DNA from: Candidatus Woesearchaeota archaeon
Lineage (GTDB): Archaea > Nanobdellota > Nanobdellia > Woesearchaeales > UBA9642
Length of the DNA: 54,448 bases
Reading direction: 5' to 3'
Assembly (NCBI GenBank): GCA_016928115.1
Contig: JAFGLI010000005.1
Coordinates: forward strand, 1 to 54,448
Below, in pieces: positions 50,350 through 54,448 of this stretch. The notes beneath the pieces are model-generated. The model made no database searches. It saw nothing but the letters and a program-made list of their open reading frames with translations, and had not been told where the DNA came from. Within the stretch, counting starts at the first letter, position 1. Each line of letters opens with the position of its first letter. The position numbers were made by a program, and so were the translations under genes.

Positions 50350-52365
50350 CTATTTTTCAAAAAAATCTACTGTCTCCCCTATGTACCTCATCTCTTCAAA
50401 CAGCCTTGAAACATCCTCATATGAAGCCTGCTTGTTCTTGAAAGAAAGCTCCTCATATTTTTCTATGACGTTCATATAGATGTTCCTTGCATGAACCATG
50501 CTGTCCAGATGTATTGCAGCATGGACATTATACATAAGCTTATAGAGTGACTCAATTTCATAATCCCTTGAATCCTGCTCAACAGGGTATTCCTGTTTTA
50601 TCTCTTTTTTATTCATCACAGAGAACATATATATGAGAGTCTTAATCTCCTGCGACCATACAGCCAGGTGGATGTCATCTATAACTGCCTTATTCACATA
50701 AAAGTTAAACTCCAGCTCCTCAAAGTTATTCCACAAGGATGAAAATAACTTATTCAGGTTCCTGGGCAGCTTTCTTTCCTCGAGTGTTTTCTGTAAAATC
50801 TCTTTATCAAACTCATAATCCATATCCAGGGCAAGTGAAAGGAATCTCCTTATAATCCCAACCAGCTCAGACAGATGGTCCTGCATGGTTATTTTTCCTT
50901 TTTTCTGTTTTTCAGCTATCTTTTTAATAAGACTGCTTTTCTTCTTTTCATTCCACAACACATAATCTTTTTCCCATATCCTTAAATCCTCAAGCAGGTC
51001 ATTTTTCATATTATTGTCAAGCAGGATAAGCTTCCTGTGCTTTTTGCTTAGTTTAAAAAGTATTTTTGCAAACAATGAATGGAACTGCTTTCTGAATAAT
51101 CTGTATGCAAAAAACAATATTAGCATAACCAAAAGTATGAGGGCTATTATGAATATAAAAAAATCTTCCCTTGTCTCTATAACGCCCGGAATCTGAACTA
51201 TGGGGCATGGAGGGCATGGGCCTCCGCAGTCTATTCCCTCTTCACCCGGGTCTTTTATGCCGTTATTGCATGTATCATATAAGCAGGCTCTTGATGTATC
51301 CGGCTTGTTGTATTCAGTCCCGCAGTCATTCTGGTCTGTGCATTCCCTGTATTGGGTGCCGTTGGGCTGGCATAATCCCCATTCTTTACATACCCAGTCT
51401 TCATCACATGCCCTTTTAATATAAGTGCAGTTTTTTTCAATAACCCTTTTATAATCATTGGGGTTGCATGCGTTCCTGTCATAGCATTCCTGAATCATTG
51501 TGCCGTTGGGCCTGCATGGGCCAAAGGAATTGCAGTACCAGTCAGGTATGCAGGATCCTATTGAGAATCCTCCTCCGCCTCCACCGCTGCCAGTTCCTCC
51601 TCCACCAGGTTCTTCCTCCTCAGGGCATCTTGCATTAAGCTCGACAAGATTGCTGTTTTCAGTAAGCCCGTAAGGGTCAACAGCAGTAAATATAACATAT
51701 TCCTTTACACAGTTGGACGCTGATAATATAACCCTGCTGTTTGACCTTATAGTCACTGTGATTACATTATTTCCCGCCACCATATAACTCAGGTTGTCAC
51801 CATCAGGGTCGTCAAAATAGTCATTAAGGTAAAAGGGGCTTAGTATCTGCGAATAGAGCCATTCCTGGTCAGGTATGTCCTCTATTAAGTAAGGTGGGTC
51901 ATTTACATTTATAATTGTAAAATTATACAATTCATAAACCTCGCTGTTTGAACAGTGCAGATTATCTGTCAATATTATCAATGAGGAATGGTTTCCCACC
52001 AATGAATTGTTTGTTGTAAAATTTATCCATCCGTCTTCACTGATATTAAATACAGTTACATTAGTTAGAAATGCGGAGCTGAATGTTAATGTATTATTAT
52101 CAAAGTCAGATGCATTTAACTTGCATGACACATTATCTCCCTGGCTTATATTAGTGGGGCATGTTTCATTTGGCAGGTTAATAAAATAAGGGGGGTGGTT
52201 TATGCATAACTCTGCACTTGCCTGGGCTGCCCTTGCTGTGGGTATCTGCTCCATATATTCTGTAAGAGAATAAGACCTGCAGACAAGATATATGTTCTGC
52301 GTAAATGTGAATACACAAAACAGGATTACTGCTGCTGCAAGTAACATATTTGGCTTATTTTTCAT
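50350..52365 (-). CDS. Membrane receptor-like surface protein with TSR-like repeats
   Basis: This is a 671-aa protein. The signal segment (about 8-28) is followed by two Ig/cadherin-like domains (about 50-250), a Gly-rich hinge, two thrombospondin-like Cys repeats (DWYCNSFGPC and DWVCKEWGLC, each with PNGT and a later C...C), and CNNGIKDPGEEGIDCGGPC. One membrane helix (about 410-432) leads to a 240-residue helical cytosolic region related to the 45467-46318 protein. The layout suits an adhesin or sensor that connects the surface to a cytosolic partner. Its ATG lies inside the upstream RHH gene. Confidence 0.8.
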   Translation of the reverse strand: MKNKPNMLLAAAVILFCVFTFTQNIYLVCRSYSLTEYMEQIPTARAAQASAELCINHPPYFINLPNETCPTNISQGDNVSCKLNASDFDNNTLTFSSAFLTNVTVFNISEDGWINFTTNNSLVGNHSSLIILTDNLHCSNSEVYELYNFTIINVNDPPYLIEDIPDQEWLYSQILSPFYLNDYFDDPDGDNLSYMVAGNNVITVTIRSNSRVILSASNCVKEYVIFTAVDPYGLTENSNLVELNARCPEEEEPGGGGTGSGGGGGGFSIGSCIPDWYCNSFGPCRPNGTMIQECYDRNACNPNDYKRVIEKNCTYIKRACDEDWVCKEWGLCQPNGTQYRECTDQNDCGTEYNKPDTSRACLYDTCNNGIKDPGEEGIDCGGPCPPCPIVQIPGVIETREDFFIFIIALILLVMLILFFAYRLFRKQFHSLFAKILFKLSKKHRKLILLDNNMKNDLLEDLRIWEKDYVLWNEKKKSSLIKKIAEKQKKGKITMQDHLSELVGIIRRFLSLALDMDYEFDKEILQKTLEERKLPRNLNKLFSSLWNNFEELEFNFYVNKAVIDDIHLAVWSQEIKTLIYMFSVMNKKEIKQEYPVEQDSRDYEIESLYKLMYNVHAAIHLDSMVHARNIYMNVIEKYEELSFKNKQASYEDVSRLFEEMRYIGETVDFFEK

Positions 52366-52603
52366 TTTTTATATTCACCAGGATTTTTTCTCCAAGACTC
52401 TTTTTTATCTCTTTTTCAGAAATCAATCCTTTCTTATACATTGTTTTAATATCAGAATAAATCTCCTTCTTTTTTTCATAGACCTTTTCAGCCAAAGCAG
52501 CTTTTATCCACTCTGACTTATTTATATTCAATACGGATGATATTTTAGAAATATCTTTCAGCAAATCTTCAGGAAACCTTATATTAATCTGCCTGGTTTT
52601 CAT
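52355..52603 (-). CDS. RHH regulator overlapping the surface-protein gene
   Basis: This 82-aa protein starts MKTRQINIRFPEDLLKDI (an in-frame ATG at 52615 is possible). The helix NKSEWIKAALAEKVYEKK completes the RHH fold, and a Lys/Glu-rich tail follows. A TATA box (TTTATAAAT, about 52634-52642) and an inverted repeat TAGCA...TGCTA just before the start suggest autoregulation. Its last 11 nt overlap the start of the 671-aa membrane-protein gene, the same arrangement as at 50001. Confidence 0.72.
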   Translation of the reverse strand: MKTRQINIRFPEDLLKDISKISSVLNINKSEWIKAALAEKVYEKKKEIYSDIKTMYKKGLISEKEIKKSLGEKILVNIKNEK

Positions 52604-52694
52604 TATGTATAGCATTTAATAGTATTTGCTATTTATAAAGTTTATTGAAAAGTCTGTTTTGTTAATTATATCAATTATATAAAGAAGACAAATC

Positions 52695-53150
52695 TTAACC
52701 AAACAAAGAAGGCCTCAGGAAATAAAACTGCACTGTTCCATTATAAAAACCGTATTCCATATTCTCATAAGCAATTGTTTTGAAAGTTACAGTCTCCGTA
52801 GTATTGGCTTCAAGAAAAAAATTATTCTTATCCACTGTAATTAATTTGGAGATATTTCCCTCTACCTTTATCTTAACAACGGCATCCCGGGGATAATTAA
52901 TATCTATTTTTTTTATGGATGTGCTTCCGTGGGGGATTATGCCAAAAAGAAGTTCATCAGTGCCTCCCGCCAGGCCCAAGGTATTCCCTAAAGTGACTTC
53001 TGCATAAAATTCATTATAATCCAAAACAATATAATTGTAATAAAATATACATATTAAACTGGAAATAATAATTATAATCGCTATTAAAACAATAATAAGC
53101 CTCAAATAAGAATTATTTTTGTTTTCTGAAATATTTTTCTTCTTTGTCAT
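52695..53150 (-). CDS. Signal-anchored extracellular protein, 151 aa
   Basis: This is a 151-aa protein. A short charged N-terminus precedes one membrane helix (about 16-36, LIIVLIAIIIIISSLICIFYY). The remainder is a beta-rich external domain (FYAEVTLGNTLGLAGG, HGSTSIKKIDINYP, TVTFKTIAYENMEYGFYNGTVQF), an Ig-like layout resembling the N-terminal part of the neighbouring 395-aa protein. The ATG overlaps the stop of that gene (ATGA). Probably an envelope or pilus-associated component. Confidence 0.65.
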   Translation of the reverse strand: MTKKKNISENKNNSYLRLIIVLIAIIIIISSLICIFYYNYIVLDYNEFYAEVTLGNTLGLAGGTDELLFGIIPHGSTSIKKIDINYPRDAVVKIKVEGNISKLITVDKNNFFLEANTTETVTFKTIAYENMEYGFYNGTVQFYFLRPSLFG

Positions 53151-54334
53151 TTCTTCTTCCTGGCTTTCATAATCTTATAAGCAAAATAGCTTATGTTCCC
53201 TATTACTATTAATATTAATATTATTAAAAGCAATGAAGTCACAGATAATGTTATTGTAACGCCCTTATATTTCTGGCCTTCAGGAATCTCCCCTTTAACA
53301 ACAGAGACTTTAACATCCTTTTCAGTATTAGTATTTAAATAAAAAACATTAAGGTTCACATCATATTCCCCTAATTCCAGGCCGTTTGTATTTATATAGC
53401 CCTCCAGGGTTTTTTTCTGGAATTTATCTAAATCTATATTTGGGGTTTTTGACTGTATATCTCCATTTTCTGTTTTCAGGGTTATAATCCCATAAACATC
53501 CTCAATATCATTTCCCCAATCACTCTCAATTTTAATATCGAACTTGTTTATAGCATCAGTATAAAGCTCATGTGTCCAGTTATTGATAAAAATATTCGGA
53601 GACCCGATCCTGAAGCTGTCATTAATGCCTGTCTTGTTTTTGCCATCATAAATTACAGTTGATTTTGCTGTGTAAATGCCTGGTGTTAAGCCGTCAGTGG
53701 AAAAATTAACGTTTAAAGTTTTATCCTCATCTGAAATAAGATTGGTAATGGGGGTTTTTAATGTTTTTATTTTATCCTCATCAGGATTAAATACATCAAC
53801 CTCACCATAAAGAACAGTTATATTATCCTTTCCCCAGCTTTTTACCCTGAAAACCATTTCAGAGTCTTCTCCTACATTGGTATCTGAAGCCCTGAATTCA
53901 TACTCAATATATTCTCCCGGATATAAACATTTTACCTGTATAAGGATACCAATAGCTGCAACTGCACCCACATTATTTCCTTGTGTTGGTGCAGGAGCAA
54001 CCCTTATCCTGTTTTTATACATTCCAGGTTCTAGTTCCTCATAAGGCAGTTCAAGTTTTACATTTACTGCCCTGGGTCCTCCGTCAGGGTCAGGGTCTGT
54101 CAGGGTTATATATTCTTCCAAAGGCCCTTCAACAGTCACCCTTATATTCTCTGCTCCTCCAACTAAAAAATCCCATTCTTTTTCCAAGCCAGGCTCAAAA
54201 GTTACAGTCCTCTGGCTTAAAGGAGGAGCATTTGTAATAATTGCTGAGCCAAGACCTGAAAACAAGAAAAGAAAAACTAAAGAAAAGACTAGCAAGAAAA
54301 TACTTTTATTCCAAATACCTCTTTTTATTACCAT
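53147..54334 (-). CDS. Surface protein with Ig-like domains and C-terminal anchor
   Basis: This is a 395-aa protein. A signal peptide (about 10-31, SIFLLVFSLVFLFLFSGLG) is followed by at least three beta-sandwich domains with CARDB-like spacing (VTFEPGLEKEWDF; EFRASDTNVGEDSEMVFRVK; NKFDIKIESDWGNDIEDV), several N-glycosylation sites, and a membrane segment (about 368-389) with a basic stop-transfer tail. It faces outward. It lies in one operon with the partial gene upstream (33-nt gap) and the 151-aa gene downstream. Confidence 0.8.
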   Translation of the reverse strand: MVIKRGIWNKSIFLLVFSLVFLFLFSGLGSAIITNAPPLSQRTVTFEPGLEKEWDFLVGGAENIRVTVEGPLEEYITLTDPDPDGGPRAVNVKLELPYEELEPGMYKNRIRVAPAPTQGNNVGAVAAIGILIQVKCLYPGEYIEYEFRASDTNVGEDSEMVFRVKSWGKDNITVLYGEVDVFNPDEDKIKTLKTPITNLISDEDKTLNVNFSTDGLTPGIYTAKSTVIYDGKNKTGINDSFRIGSPNIFINNWTHELYTDAINKFDIKIESDWGNDIEDVYGIITLKTENGDIQSKTPNIDLDKFQKKTLEGYINTNGLELGEYDVNLNVFYLNTNTEKDVKVSVVKGEIPEGQKYKGVTITLSVTSLLLIILILIVIGNISYFAYKIMKARKKK

Positions 54335-54366
54335 AATTTAAATATTAAAAAATAAATAAAAAAATT

Positions 54367-54448
54367 TCAGTAATCCCCTGTTGCTGTGAAGGTTACTGTC
54401 TTTCCGGGCGTGGTTGTATCAGCATCATAAGGTATGCTTACGAATACA
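54367..54448 (-). CDS. C-terminal end of a surface or pilin-like protein (partial)
   Basis: Only 26 codons are in the window: VFVSIPYDADTTTPGKTVTF and then TATGDY before a TGA stop. The composition (Thr-rich, alternating strand) fits the last strands of an Ig-like or pilin-type external domain. The gene continues beyond the right edge; no anchor follows, so the protein may be secreted, or anchored through its N-terminus. Confidence 0.6.
   Translation of the reverse strand, partial: VFVSIPYDADTTTPGKTVTFTATGDY

Overview
The window looks like AT-rich archaeal chromosome. It encodes aIF5B, an archaeal-type glutamyl-tRNA synthetase, the tiny ribosomal protein eL41, a histone-fold protein, SMC, a PIN-ATPase-KH protein, archaeal prepilins with a prepilin peptidase, and several tRNAs with archaeal-style introns. 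Many genes have a TTTATAAA box only about 22-30 nt before the ATG, so leaderless transcripts are likely. Genes inside operons use GGTGAT or GAGGTG ribosome sites. Small proteins, many ribbon-helix-helix (RHH) regulators, and large Ig/cadherin-like surface proteins with thrombospondin-like cysteine repeats suggest a DPANN archaeon of the Woese-/Pacearchaeota kind. That placement is inference.

Layout. 1-1142: decayed VapC toxin, an RHH antitoxin and an orphan gene. 1213-2493: sodium symporter (NSS family). 2498-6699: a six-gene minus-strand operon of two or three small membrane proteins, an Mrr-like nuclease, a coiled-coil protein and a ClpX-like unfoldase that lacks the ClpP-docking loop. This is the best candidate for an undescribed system. 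6911-14273: unknown genes, initiator tRNA, dihydrouridine synthase, a site-2-type protease paired with a 51-aa zinc ribbon, a membrane-anchored Ada-like zinc protein, a DHH phosphoesterase and aIF5B. 14278-16253: a tandem deoxyribosyltransferase-like protein behind a structured leader, then three small membrane proteins. 16381-20052: PIN-ATPase-KH, PIG-L deacetylase and GT4 glycosyltransferase. 20072-29172: radical SAM enzyme, SMC, prepilin peptidase, two HIT proteins without the catalytic histidine, and a prepilin cassette. 29169-33269: triosephosphate isomerase, zinc finger, VapBC, two intron-containing tRNAs (one with an intron in the T-arm), an intact HIT protein and a HAD protein. 33320-36034: a P-type ATPase of the Na+/K+-ATPase (P2C) type. 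36112-40720: tRNA-Ala with a duplicated 5' end, GluRS, a 56-aa histone, eL41, a LigD-type 3'-phosphoesterase and tRNA-Thr with a 168-nt intron. 40810-54448: a six-hairpin glycosidase, DUF212, a MoxR-DUF58-VWA operon, and a surface-protein region in which RHH genes overlap the starts of large membrane-anchored adhesin-like genes.

The genes suggest several linked functions. The Na+/K+-type pump could energise the NSS symporter. The prepilin peptidase lies close to its likely pilin substrates. MoxR-DUF58-VWA fits envelope maturation next to the surface proteins. PIG-L with GT4 fits synthesis of an aminosugar-bearing lipid or glycan. No rRNA, CRISPR array, transposase or integrase gene was seen.
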